Source: Paenibacillus sp. SZ31
GTDB lineage: Bacteria; Bacillota; Bacilli; Paenibacillales; Paenibacillaceae
Direction: 5' to 3'
Length of the DNA stretch: 64,000 nucleotides
Assembly: GCF_012912005.1 (NCBI RefSeq)
Contig: NZ_JABBEA010000016.1
Coordinates: forward strand, 62,001-126,000
The translations under genes were made by a program, and so were the position numbers. Numbering within the stretch: the stretch's first letter is position 1; each line of letters begins with the position of its first letter. The notes beneath the pieces are model-generated. The model made no database searches. It was not told where the DNA came from and saw nothing but the letters and a program-made list of their open reading frames with translations. Shown one piece after another: positions 1 to 9,732 of this stretch.

Positions 1-798
1 CTTGTGATGCCATCATCTGTAGTAGAAGGCAATACGATCTATGCCGGGGCAACCCCGGTAGCGAGCTTTAGCGCCGACTACGCCAGCAATGGGGAACATT
101 CGATTTTACTTTCAGACGTACTTGGTAACAAGAAACAGGTCAACTTTACGATTGCGGGTCTGGATAACACGGCACCAACGATCCGTCTGAACAAAGCATC
201 CACCACGGTTCTGCAAAACAAACAAGGCTTCGATTTGGTCACGGATCTGGGCGGATACACAGTGAGCGACAATCTCACATCTGCGGAGCAGATTCAGGTG
301 ACGGCTGCGGAGTACGTGCTGGAAGGCGGACAATACGTGGAGAAACCGCTGAATCTCACGGTGACGGGTAAACACACGATTCGTTACACGGCGAAGGACC
401 AACTCGGCAATGCAGGCTACGCGCTGCAAACGGTGTTTGTTCGTTCGACAGATGGCATGTTCGTTACAGCCAATGGCATTCCGTTGTCGGATACCGAATC
501 CGAAACAGCAATTGTGAATACAGGTACGGTCACGTTCAATGTGAGCAACTTCCGCACGATCAAGACTACTGGCGGAACCAAGCTGGAGAACGAACTCGGC
601 ACGTATGACATTTATTATTTCCCGGGTCTGGTTCGCGAAGGACAGATGAAATATATCGCGACCCGAGTGACTTACAAGGATCTGATCAGCAAAGATTTCA
701 AGGTTACACTGCCCAAAGCAGGATGGTACACCATCATTGTGCAGAATCAGGAGCGCGAACGCGTATACTCCACGCTGCTTGTTAATCGGGCCAATTAG
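1..798 (+). CDS. C-terminal part of a secreted Ig-like surface protein (5' truncated by window edge)
   Basis: The reading frame is open to the first base of the window, so the true start lies upstream and only about 265 C-terminal residues are present. The sequence is rich in Thr, Val, Asn and Gly. It carries a bacterial Ig-like module beginning at 'DNTAPTI' and closing at 'GKHTIRYTAKDQLGNAGY', the usual beta-sandwich pattern of Big/HYR-type domains in secreted proteins. A last beta-rich stretch of about 110 residues follows, with no SLH or sortase signal. The next gene starts 21 bases downstream on the same strand, so the two are probably co-transcribed and may form one surface complex; that link is inferred. 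The full domain composition cannot be known from this fragment. Confidence 0.75.
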   Translation, partial: LVMPSSVVEGNTIYAGATPVASFSADYASNGEHSILLSDVLGNKKQVNFTIAGLDNTAPTIRLNKASTTVLQNKQGFDLVTDLGGYTVSDNLTSAEQIQVTAAEYVLEGGQYVEKPLNLTVTGKHTIRYTAKDQLGNAGYALQTVFVRSTDGMFVTANGIPLSDTESETAIVNTGTVTFNVSNFRTIKTTGGTKLENELGTYDIYYFPGLVREGQMKYIATRVTYKDLISKDFKVTLPKAGWYTIIVQNQERERVYSTLLVNRAN

Positions 799-819
799 AG
801 AAACGGAAGGGGTTCACCC

Positions 820-3800
820 ATGCGACGGAACAAAATCATTCGGATAATCGCAACGTTGATGGCCATGGTCATGCTGATCAGCGTCTTGCCGCTTCACATC
901 GCGGTAGCGGCCGTTTCCTCAGCGGGAACGACATCCATTAAGAACGGGTTTATCAAAGTAACAGTGGACAATGCAAGTGGGCGTTTCAGTATTCGTACTG
1001 AAGACGGACAGCCAATCCGCAAAAAGGATAACGGCGTGGATATGATCTTTGGCGAAGATAACCCGGAGACGTCGTTCACGACATTCCGCATTAACGGAAC
1101 GGATCTGATCTTTGGTAATCCGTACAAAATGGCACCGAACTGGACCTCGGAGGTTACACCTCCGAAGGTCGTTACGGGTAATGACGGTACCCAGAGTCTG
1201 GTTACCGTATGGACCGTTCAAGGTATTCGCATTAGCCAAGTGATCACTTTGCTGTTGAAGGAAGACAAGGATCAGGGCGGTAATGCGCGTGTTCAATATG
1301 TAGTGGAAAATACGACAAATGCCAAGGTAGAGATCGGGTCACGTGTGTTGCTGGACACGTCGGTTGGTGGCAATGACGGCCCGGCCTTCCAGATCGGGCA
1401 GAATTATTCCGTTCCACTTACGGTGGAGCGCAAACTGGTTCACGAGCCAGAAAAGCTCGGTTATGACAAAAACGTGGACGAGCAGGCGTACAATTTGCAT
1501 AAACTGCCACCGTACTGGGTGATGCGGGACAAGCTTGATCTGAGCAACCCGCTGGCGACAAATGTCATTGCCTATGGATTCAACAACTTGTTCGAGGGCG
1601 GTATTAACATCGTTGATGAAATGGTGGTAGGCCATTGGGCCAATCTTGCCGGAACGAAATGGGAATATGAACCGGACGAGAATCTTGATTTCACGCAGGA
1701 TACAAATGACTACGGTACAGCCGATACGGCCGTGGCTTTCTATTGGGAGCCTGATGCGGTTCAAGCTGGTGGCCAACACTCGTATGAACTGGTGTACGGC
1801 TTGGGCGAGATTGTATCCCCGGAGAAGGTATTCGATGTTCGTTTCCTTGATCCAACGCAGAAGCTGGAGACCAATGAGGAAGAGACGGGTTACGTTAATG
1901 ACGGTGTGTTCGAAGTGAATACGGAGATCGAGAACCTGGAGATGTTCAACACAAACCATAGCCAGATTGATGTGACTCTGACACTGGAGAAAGGTCTGAG
2001 CTTTGTAGATGAGAATGGGAAGGAACTCAATGCAACAAGCCAGAAGCTTACCTTCCGCAAGGATGTTCCGCCGGAACAAGCTGCACAGGGCATTGAATTC
2101 ATTCCGTATAAACCGGGCGAGGTCGTCGCAGCCAAATGGCGAGTGAAGGGTACAGGCAAAGCCTGGCCTTCAACGCGCCAGTATATGGTGACGGTGAGCA
2201 GCCCGGAGACAGAGAAAAAGCTGGAGACGGCTGCTCAAGAGAGCGAGGGGCTTCCGGAATCGGAAATTCGTGCAATCTATGAATCGTCAAGAGCAGGTTT
2301 TATTTTCCTGCCACCGGTTGGCGAATTAAGAGAGACGTTGGTCTACGCCATGTCACCGGAGGAAGCGTACAGCAAGGACGAGAAGTACATCACGCTGAAC
2401 GTGTCCAATATTGCTGCCTACAATGTCGGCAATGAAGCAACGTCTACCGCTGCCAACTTTGACATGTATCTGGTGAACGTGAAGAACGGGGATCGTTACA
2501 AAGTGCCAGTGACCCGATCTGTAACATCCCAGCCGCTTGGAAACGGGTTCGCGGGAGATTTGAAGCTAGTATATCGTGGCGGGGAAAAGGTGAAGGCGGA
2601 TGGCACAACGCTCGAAGTGTTGAACGACGCGATCTTGCCACTTGGTGAATATGCCGTGCAAGTGGATTATCGGGACAAGTCCATTCCCGAGATGGCTGAA
2701 GCGCTGAGCTTCAAGACAGACCAGACCTTTGCTATAACCGAGAACGAAGAGAACCGGGTTCGCAAAGCCGGAATTCTCGCTGTGTTTAAAACCAAACTGG
2801 ACCTCAATGCAGGTACTGGTGATAAAGCGACGTTTGCCAGCGTGCTACCGTGGACGTACGGTAACCTGACGGATACGCAGTTCAAAACAAAGTTGGATCA
2901 GGACCGGGCGATACTGACAGCTGCCAAACAGGAAATGGTAGCAGCTTCACGCAAGCTGGACCCTGCCCTGGATGTAGCTGGGGCAATCGATACATCGGCT
3001 TCGTCGGTATATGCGGTCCAAACGTTCGAAAATGAAGCAGCCTTCGAAGCATTCGAAAAAGGACTTGATGATGATACCGAGCAGGAGGTTGTTCTGGAAG
3101 TGCGCGGTAAGATCGTGCAGTCCGGTACGGGTGCAAATGCCCAATACACGGTTCAATCGGATACAGAACCTGCGATTCTCAACAAGAGTGTAGCTTACAG
3201 CGGGAAAGACCTCACCATTTCAACAGGGAATTTCCCGCTCGCCAAAGATTTGAGAGCCAATACGGACACGTCATTCTTGCAAACCCTCTTTGTGGGTGGC
3301 GACGGTACGCTAAGCGTGGCGAATAGCGGATTCGTGTTCCATTCGGGCGAATGGACCGTTGATTTCTACAACGGATTCGATAAGTCACTCGGCACGGAAT
3401 CAAAGCTGACGGATGAAGAGCAGGCATGGGAGGAAGGACGCAATCCGGAAGACCCTACCCTGAACGGAACCCTGACTTGGGCTAACGGTATGCTGGGCGA
3501 TGCGCTCAATCCATACCGCAATCTGCTTGTCTCCTATGTGTACTTTAATAAACACACGTTGTTTTCAACACCTACCTTCTCGCTGAATGGCTTTGGGTTG
3601 AAACTCAATGACTTTGTACTGAGGCAGGATGGGGTATCCTTCGGTGGTGCAATGAAGATGTTTATTGTAAACGGGGAAGTAAGCAACGTTATGTTCAACC
3701 AAACGGGATTCGTGGGCATCGATTCCTCACTGGCGTTTGAACTGGATAATAAAATCGGTTTGTTCAAACCGGACTCCGAGGATAGCGTAAAAGGCGGTAT

Positions 3801-6800
3801 CAATGTTACGCACTATAAAGACCCGAACAAATACGGCGTCATGAATTCGTACGGCGTTAACTTCGAGGCGAAGCTGGAGAACTTGTTCTCCATTAGTGCG
3901 GAGCTTGCCTTTAAACGAGTTCCCGACGGACGAATTATTCCCGACGTCATTGCTTTTGGATCGGACCTTCCTGATCCGGGCATCATGATCAATCCGGCTA
4001 CCAAAATCTCAAGTATTCGCGGCGCGATCCGTGAACTTGCGATGACGATTGCCGGTGGTACCGAGCGCTTGCCACTGACGCTGGAGGCAGGCATCGATAT
4101 GGAGCTGGGACAGAAACCGGCTGTTTTCTCAGGTAGTGTAGACCTGACGCTCAAAGCTACCGGATTCAAAGTAGTGGGCAAACTCGGCTTCGGTGAAGGC
4201 AGCAAAGTCATCCCGATGCTGACGGAAGCGCTTGTCCAGACCCAATGGGCCAGCCCGATGTTTATCCGAGCCAGGGCACAGATTGATGTCGGTGGATGGG
4301 ATATCATCGTGGGCAGTGCCAGCTTGTTTATCGGCGAGAACCTGGAGAAGGGACGAGTCGATTTTGAAGGCATGGTCAGCTCCAAAATACAGATACCAAG
4401 TTCAGTGCCGGTTGTCGGCGGTTTAGGATTTGGAACTCGTGCAGGGGTTAATAACGATGAACTGTGGGCAGGGATCTCCTTGTTATTCCTCACCCTGGGC
4501 ATCAAATATTACTGGGGTGGCGGCATTTCATTCATGACCGATGGATCGGCATTGGATAACGAAGCACTCGCACACCTGTCGATTAATGATCCAGAACAGG
4601 GTCCGCGCCTGTTACAGATCGGAACGGGAATAGAGACGCTTGCGACCTCATGGGAGAATGAGGAGCCTGAGCGTTACGAGATTCGATACACCGCCGTTGG
4701 AGACGGCATTGATATGATCGAGGATAGCTCGCAAAACCTCGGCATTGGTGGCATTCGTACGTCCAATGGAGGGAAAACGCATGAGATCCCGATGAGCGGA
4801 GTGACAGGGGATGCGCTCCTTGAATTGGAGTATTTTACAACAACCAGACCTACCCTGACTCTGAAGCGTGACGACGGAAGCACGTATGATATCGTGTACG
4901 GAGAAGCAACCGATCGGAATGCAACGGCGTTTGAACAGATTATCAAAGCACCTAAAGAGGGTGATCTGAAGAGCGATGGTACAACAGTGACCAAAAAAGA
5001 AGAGCTTCAGGGAACCGATATCCGTCGGATCTATGTGGCGATTCCACAAGACGATGCGAAAACGGGAAGCTGGACGCTGACGTCCAGTCAATCGGTCAAG
5101 TCCAAGCTGATGAACATTCCGGTACTTCCGGAACTGTCTTCGACGGAACTTGCGATAGATCCACAGGATGCGGACCAATTCACAGCAACCTGGACCGTGG
5201 ACAACGCTTCGCCTGGAGATACGGTTGATCTGTATCTGTCTTCGGACCGTTTGCAGGCCACACCTACACCGGACGAATCCATTGATCCAGGGATCATGAT
5301 TGCCAAAGGCATCGAGATTGAAAGTGCCGATATTGGTGCTGACGGTCGTGCATCCGGCGAGATGACCTTTGACGTGAAACAGATTGCGTACCTCGGCGGA
5401 GCAGACCTTCGTGGTTTGCTGCAACAAGGGACATATTATCTGCGTACGGAACTGAAAACGGATATGGCATTCTCTGTCTTGTCTTCACAAGAAGGGTATA
5501 CGCTCGTAGATCCGTTTGCTCCGAACGCCGTGCCAGTAGTGGAAACGAGAAGCATCGGTAACGGGCAGTTCGAGGTCGCTTTCCCGGCGATCACCAAAAC
5601 AGCTGATGAAGAAGCGGAGGAGTTCAATTACATCCTGACCGCTTCGGATGAGCAAGGACATCTGTATGATCCGTTCGGCGAAGAAGGATACAGTGAATCC
5701 GACTTGAAAGCCACGCTCAAGGATGGCAAGTATCATGTGATCGTGGGTGGATGGAATGCACTGGGTACGCCTAAGCTGGGGGCGGACGGCAAAGTGCAGC
5801 GCAATGCAGACGGCACCATTGCCATGGAGGATAAAGAGATACGTCATTCCGGACTGGAGCCGGGCAAATCGTATCGCATCGGCGTTACGGTTGCACGCAA
5901 ACGGGCATCGGATGAGCAAGCGAATCTTCGTTTATCCACAACGACGTATAGCGGGACGAAGCTGCTTCCTGCCCCTACAGGGCCAGTGCTTTCGCTCGAT
6001 AACAAACAAGTGGTCAACAACAAATACGAGGTTGTTACAAGTTCGAATCAGGTAACCGTGAACGTGGCTTCGAATCAGTCAAACGTTGTTGTAGAGGCTT
6101 CAACGGACGATGGTTCGCTTGGCACCACTGACCTTGCAACAACAGACAAGCTGAAGTTCAACTTTGAGGTAGATGGTGTATACGCAGTCCAGCTCAAAGC
6201 TCGCAATACCAGCACAGGGGATATGTCCGTCACAATGCTGTACGTGACGATTGATACGACAGCTCCGATGATCTATCTGGATTCACCTTCACAAGGCGAA
6301 CGGGCACAGGGAGGCGTTGCGCTCGTACAGGGTACAACGATGACCGATGCCCAAGTGACAGTTACGGATGCCGATAGTGATCAAGAATTGGCACAGTTCA
6401 AACCGGACGAGAACGGAGTCTTTAAACATGAGGTGCCGATTGATGCGAACCGCATGAAGACCCGTCTCCGAATTAAAACCGAGGACGCGGCAGGCAATGT
6501 GAACTCTGCCGTTGTTGAGGTGCTGAACGGCGACTTCAAGCTGCCGCGCAGACTGAAACTGGTTATGCCGGAAGAACTTGTTGCCGGTGGAGAACAAGCT
6601 GCGGTTCAGACTTATGTTGAGTATACGGATGGAACTCGTGAACTCGCAGACAACGACAGCATCACCTACAGTGTGGTTATGGGTGAAGCGAACGCAGCCG
6701 TTCAAGATGATGGCCTTCTTGACGGAAAACGTGTCGGAGCTGCTTTAATCCAGGCCGATTATACATGGCAAGGTACGGAGCTTAGCACAACGGATATCGT

Positions 6801-8511
6801 ATCCGTTGTTGCACCGAAGACGGGAGCTGCACCACCGGATTACATGGATACGATCAAAGCATCCACGATCGGAACGGGCAAAAAGGGAGAGACACGTGTC
6901 TCGATCAGCGCTGCCGGACACAAAGGCAACATGGTTGGCAGTGAACTGGCATACCGGATTTTCACGGAGCAATCGCAAGTGATGCTGCCAACATTCGAAC
7001 AGGATATCAGCGGATGGAACACGCTGCCTTCCGATAAAGTCATCAAAGCAAAACCAGGCGAGTGGGTTGTTATCGCCAAACGAACAACGAGTGAGCCAAA
7101 ACTCACGACAGCATCCTCTGCTGCGGTGAAGGTGAATGAGCGGATATCTTCAAGCGTAGAACCAAGCGAGCCAAGTTCTGGCGGCATCAAACCACCGGCA
7201 TCCAATGTGCCTGTCGGTCCATTGACGGTGGGTGGCGTAGCCATCGATAGTGCCGTTGGAGGCCGCGACATGAAGATACCTCTGGAACTGGATGCAGTGC
7301 AGAAGGATGGATTGTTGCTGGTCGATGTTACGCCAGGCGTCAATGGCCCAACTGTGGTTGCTCGTCCTGTGCGAGAAGCGCTGCTTGATGCAGCCAAGCA
7401 AGGACAGCGAATTCGTTTGCACGTTGCGGGCCAACTGGAGCAACTTCGCTTCGAACTGGATGCAGATCTGATTAAACAACTCGCTGCCAAAGACATTTCG
7501 ATGGATTTGGAAAGCGATTGGGGCAGCTACCGTTTGGATTGGAATGCCATCGATCTGAACGCACTTGAAGCAGCGTTCCCGGCGCAAAAGGCCGAGGATA
7601 TCAAAGTAAGCTTGAATGTAGGTAAACCGGATCAGGCATACGAACGGCTTGCTGCGAAGCTTGCCAGCGAAGGCCGCACGATTCCAAGAGGAACCCCGGT
7701 TACCTTCAACATGACGGCAAGTGACGGTAGCAAGTCAGTCGAGATTGATAAACTTTTGAAAATGACAACCAAAGAACTGTACCTGCCGGTTGGAGAGGAC
7801 GAGCGCTCCGTATCGACAGTGGTCGTTCTTGAGGCTGATGGCAGCTTGCGGCATGTGCCTACTCGCTTCGAAGTGCGGGAAGGCCGGATGGTTGCCATCG
7901 CCAGCAGTATGACCAACAGCGTATACTTGCCAATCCGATATGACGCTTCGTTTAGCGACATGAAGAGTCACTGGGCAAGCGAAGCGGTTCACGATCTGGC
8001 ATCACGTCTCATCGTGAATGGCGTGTCATCTGCTCGATATGAGCCTTCGCGTAGCATGACTCGGGCAGAGCTTGCTGCACTGATGGTGAGGGCCTTTGGC
8101 CTGAAACCAGACACAGGCGTAAGTTCAACATTCGCAGACGTTAAGGCAGCAGATTGGTACAACGATGTGGTACAAACGGCAACTGCCTATGGCCTCATGA
8201 CGGGCTACAGCGGTAACCGTTTCGGTCCACAGGATGCCATGACACGTGAGCAAGTGATGGTCATGCTGATCCGTGCATACGAGATGGCAGGACATACTGC
8301 ACCAGCTGTGAGTAGTGCAGCTAGTAACCTTGACGGCTATACCGATGCATCAACGTTGTCTGATTGGGCCAAAGACAGTGCCGCGCAAGCGGTGAAACTG
8401 GGTCTGATTCAAGGCAAATCGGCAACGACACTTGAGCCAAAAGCTCCGGTAACGCGTGCCGAGATGGCAACGCTTGTCCGCAGATTACTTGTGGAACTGG
8501 ATTTGCTGTAA
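820..8511 (+). CDS. Giant SLH-domain cell-surface protein (2563 aa)
   Basis: The ATG follows a good ribosome site (GGAAGGGG). The N-terminus is a signal peptide: Arg/Lys-rich start, hydrophobic core, cut near 'AVAA' at about residue 30. The mature part is long and beta-rich. Residues about 35-340 form a beta-sandwich-like region, the middle is repetitive with fibronectin/Ig-like segments, and an Ig-like unit starts at 'IDTTAPMIYL' near residue 1815. Three SLH modules close the protein from about residue 2378 ('SFSDMKSHWAS', 'TFADVKAADWYNDVV' and a third ending at the C-terminus). SLH modules bind pyruvylated secondary cell-wall polymer, so the protein should be displayed on the surface. I recognise no catalytic domain. 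A structural, adhesive or scaffold role is the best guess. It probably shares an operon with the truncated gene upstream. Confidence 0.9.
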   Translation: MRRNKIIRIIATLMAMVMLISVLPLHIAVAAVSSAGTTSIKNGFIKVTVDNASGRFSIRTEDGQPIRKKDNGVDMIFGEDNPETSFTTFRINGTDLIFGNPYKMAPNWTSEVTPPKVVTGNDGTQSLVTVWTVQGIRISQVITLLLKEDKDQGGNARVQYVVENTTNAKVEIGSRVLLDTSVGGNDGPAFQIGQNYSVPLTVERKLVHEPEKLGYDKNVDEQAYNLHKLPPYWVMRDKLDLSNPLATNVIAYGFNNLFEGGINIVDEMVVGHWANLAGTKWEYEPDENLDFTQDTNDYGTADTAVAFYWEPDAVQAGGQHSYELVYGLGEIVSPEKVFDVRFLDPTQKLETNEEETGYVNDGVFEVNTEIENLEMFNTNHSQIDVTLTLEKGLSFVDENGKELNATSQKLTFRKDVPPEQAAQGIEFIPYKPGEVVAAKWRVKGTGKAWPSTRQYMVTVSSPETEKKLETAAQESEGLPESEIRAIYESSRAGFIFLPPVGELRETLVYAMSPEEAYSKDEKYITLNVSNIAAYNVGNEATSTAANFDMYLVNVKNGDRYKVPVTRSVTSQPLGNGFAGDLKLVYRGGEKVKADGTTLEVLNDAILPLGEYAVQVDYRDKSIPEMAEALSFKTDQTFAITENEENRVRKAGILAVFKTKLDLNAGTGDKATFASVLPWTYGNLTDTQFKTKLDQDRAILTAAKQEMVAASRKLDPALDVAGAIDTSASSVYAVQTFENEAAFEAFEKGLDDDTEQEVVLEVRGKIVQSGTGANAQYTVQSDTEPAILNKSVAYSGKDLTISTGNFPLAKDLRANTDTSFLQTLFVGGDGTLSVANSGFVFHSGEWTVDFYNGFDKSLGTESKLTDEEQAWEEGRNPEDPTLNGTLTWANGMLGDALNPYRNLLVSYVYFNKHTLFSTPTFSLNGFGLKLNDFVLRQDGVSFGGAMKMFIVNGEVSNVMFNQTGFVGIDSSLAFELDNKIGLFKPDSEDSVKGGINVTHYKDPNKYGVMNSYGVNFEAKLENLFSISAELAFKRVPDGRIIPDVIAFGSDLPDPGIMINPATKISSIRGAIRELAMTIAGGTERLPLTLEAGIDMELGQKPAVFSGSVDLTLKATGFKVVGKLGFGEGSKVIPMLTEALVQTQWASPMFIRARAQIDVGGWDIIVGSASLFIGENLEKGRVDFEGMVSSKIQIPSSVPVVGGLGFGTRAGVNNDELWAGISLLFLTLGIKYYWGGGISFMTDGSALDNEALAHLSINDPEQGPRLLQIGTGIETLATSWENEEPERYEIRYTAVGDGIDMIEDSSQNLGIGGIRTSNGGKTHEIPMSGVTGDALLELEYFTTTRPTLTLKRDDGSTYDIVYGEATDRNATAFEQIIKAPKEGDLKSDGTTVTKKEELQGTDIRRIYVAIPQDDAKTGSWTLTSSQSVKSKLMNIPVLPELSSTELAIDPQDADQFTATWTVDNASPGDTVDLYLSSDRLQATPTPDESIDPGIMIAKGIEIESADIGADGRASGEMTFDVKQIAYLGGADLRGLLQQGTYYLRTELKTDMAFSVLSSQEGYTLVDPFAPNAVPVVETRSIGNGQFEVAFPAITKTADEEAEEFNYILTASDEQGHLYDPFGEEGYSESDLKATLKDGKYHVIVGGWNALGTPKLGADGKVQRNADGTIAMEDKEIRHSGLEPGKSYRIGVTVARKRASDEQANLRLSTTTYSGTKLLPAPTGPVLSLDNKQVVNNKYEVVTSSNQVTVNVASNQSNVVVEASTDDGSLGTTDLATTDKLKFNFEVDGVYAVQLKARNTSTGDMSVTMLYVTIDTTAPMIYLDSPSQGERAQGGVALVQGTTMTDAQVTVTDADSDQELAQFKPDENGVFKHEVPIDANRMKTRLRIKTEDAAGNVNSAVVEVLNGDFKLPRRLKLVMPEELVAGGEQAAVQTYVEYTDGTRELADNDSITYSVVMGEANAAVQDDGLLDGKRVGAALIQADYTWQGTELSTTDIVSVVAPKTGAAPPDYMDTIKASTIGTGKKGETRVSISAAGHKGNMVGSELAYRIFTEQSQVMLPTFEQDISGWNTLPSDKVIKAKPGEWVVIAKRTTSEPKLTTASSAAVKVNERISSSVEPSEPSSGGIKPPASNVPVGPLTVGGVAIDSAVGGRDMKIPLELDAVQKDGLLLVDVTPGVNGPTVVARPVREALLDAAKQGQRIRLHVAGQLEQLRFELDADLIKQLAAKDISMDLESDWGSYRLDWNAIDLNALEAAFPAQKAEDIKVSLNVGKPDQAYERLAAKLASEGRTIPRGTPVTFNMTASDGSKSVEIDKLLKMTTKELYLPVGEDERSVSTVVVLEADGSLRHVPTRFEVREGRMVAIASSMTNSVYLPIRYDASFSDMKSHWASEAVHDLASRLIVNGVSSARYEPSRSMTRAELAALMVRAFGLKPDTGVSSTFADVKAADWYNDVVQTATAYGLMTGYSGNRFGPQDAMTREQVMVMLIRAYEMAGHTAPAVSSAASNLDGYTDASTLSDWAKDSAAQAVKLGLIQGKSATTLEPKAPVTRAEMATLVRRLLVELDLL

Positions 8512-8536
8512 ACATGAAGTTGTTGATTTGAACTGG

Positions 8537-8574
8537 AAAAGCTCGAAAGTCATTGCGACTTTCGGGCTTTTTTG
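8537..8574 (+). terminator. Rho-independent terminator after the SLH gene
   Basis: A stem built on CGAAAGT/ACTTTCG, with flanking AAAGC/GGCTTT pairing, is followed by a T-run. It lies 26 bases past the stop codon of the giant SLH gene. Confidence 0.85.
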
Positions 8575-8619
8575 TATCTTTTTTATGAGAAAGGTTATTT
8601 CAATATGTTGTACGTGAAT

Positions 8620-9561
8620 TCATACCCACCCCGTAAATTCCAGTATGGACGCTTTTGCAGATTGTGCTTCGGTATGAGCCCCTTTGCGCCAAGTTTTGGG
8701 CGATTCTCCCATCAGTTTGGCGAAGCAACGGTTAAAGCTGGAGATGGATCGGAAGCCAACCTGCTCGGAGATGGACAGAATGGAGGCCTCCGTGCTTTTC
8801 AATCGCTTGCATGCCTCTTCGACCCGGGTACTATTCAGAAAATCGAGCGGTGTGGTTCCCATAATTTCATGGAACTTGCGGCGAAAATGCGTTGTACTCA
8901 GATGACACAGATCAGCGAGATAATCGATGGTCACGGGCATCATATAATTTTTCGTGATAAACTCCAGCACAGGTGAGATGACCAAGTCACCTTGGAGATT
9001 CCGTTCCTGATCTTGCGCTGACCAGTTCTCGTTACTCGCATGAACTCGAAGCAGTTCGATATATAGAGACATCAACAAGCCGTACGCGCTCTCCCGATAG
9101 TAGGGGGACTGATGCTTCATTTCTTCTACGATTGATGTTGCGAGCATATGAATTTTGGGATGCTGTTCCTTATTCAGAATACAATTGTTTCCCTGAATAG
9201 CCCATAGATTCGGTTCAATGTGACTTGAGGCTGTTTTGAGCGAATGGCGAAAGAGCTCTTCAGGTGAAAAGAAGATATAGGCCCACAGGCTGGCGTTATT
9301 AGGCGAACTGTATGTGGTATGTGGAAGATAGCGGGGAATGAACGTGATGTCGCCTGCCCGAAAAGGTACAGATTCCCCCTTAATCTCCATGATGCCTCCA
9401 TCTGAATAACAGATGCCAATCTCCATGTGGTTATGGAAATGAAGATGCTCACTCTTGATATCGGATATTCTCCAGCGGTCTCCACTGAGTAACAGGACAG
9501 GAAAATCAATGGGCAGGCTGTAGTGGCGATATTCAATGACAGGTTTCTTCGGTTTGGGCAT
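8620..9561 (-). CDS. AraC-family transcriptional regulator with N-terminal cupin domain
   Basis: This 313-residue protein has a sugar-binding type cupin at about residues 20-165 (His pattern 'EHLHFHNHMEIGICYSDGG', then 'FIPRYLPHTTYSS'). A two-helix-turn-helix AraC DNA-binding domain lies at about 195-295 ('TIDYLADLCHLSTTHFRRKF', 'SISEQVGFRSISSFNRCF'). This is the standard layout of carbohydrate-responsive AraC activators. It is transcribed away from the GH105/GH112 genes across a 171-base gap. It is therefore the likely activator of that sugar-salvage pair, with a galactosyl-rhamnose or unsaturated galacturonyl compound as possible effector (inferred from position only). The C-terminal 25 residues after the HTH are not conserved-looking. 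Confidence 0.88.
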   Translation of the reverse strand: MPKPKKPVIEYRHYSLPIDFPVLLLSGDRWRISDIKSEHLHFHNHMEIGICYSDGGIMEIKGESVPFRAGDITFIPRYLPHTTYSSPNNASLWAYIFFSPEELFRHSLKTASSHIEPNLWAIQGNNCILNKEQHPKIHMLATSIVEEMKHQSPYYRESAYGLLMSLYIELLRVHASNENWSAQDQERNLQGDLVISPVLEFITKNYMMPVTIDYLADLCHLSTTHFRRKFHEIMGTTPLDFLNSTRVEEACKRLKSTEASILSISEQVGFRSISSFNRCFAKLMGESPKTWRKGAHTEAQSAKASILEFTGWV

Positions 9562-9655
9562 TTTCGAGGACTCCTATGTATAAATGATTGAAATTGCACA
9601 GTTTTGTTGCGAATATGCTTAGATTGAGACTATTTTACTGCGTACAATGGAATAA

Positions 9656-9669
9656 GTAAAGCGTTTACA
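9656..9669. promoter_or_regulatory. Candidate CcpA (cre) site upstream of GH105
   Basis: GTAAAGCGTTTACA has the arms GTAAA/TTTAC around a central GCG. Read on the other strand it fits 12 of 14 positions of the cre consensus TGWAANCGNTNWCA. It lies 63 bases ahead of the GH105 start codon, a suitable place for catabolite repression of a sugar-degrading operon. Confidence 0.5.
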
Positions 9670-9732
9670 AAAATGGACGGACACCTCTCAGGGCGCACTT
9701 GGGGGCGTGTGCGCAGGGAGAGGGGAATAACA

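Noticed and set aside
1339-7587. Several long minus-strand frames inside the giant SLH gene (for example 1339-2079, 3813-4505, 4648-5427, 6840-7496)
   Set aside because: They have low-complexity or implausible composition, no ribosome sites, and lie entirely within a well-supported coding frame.
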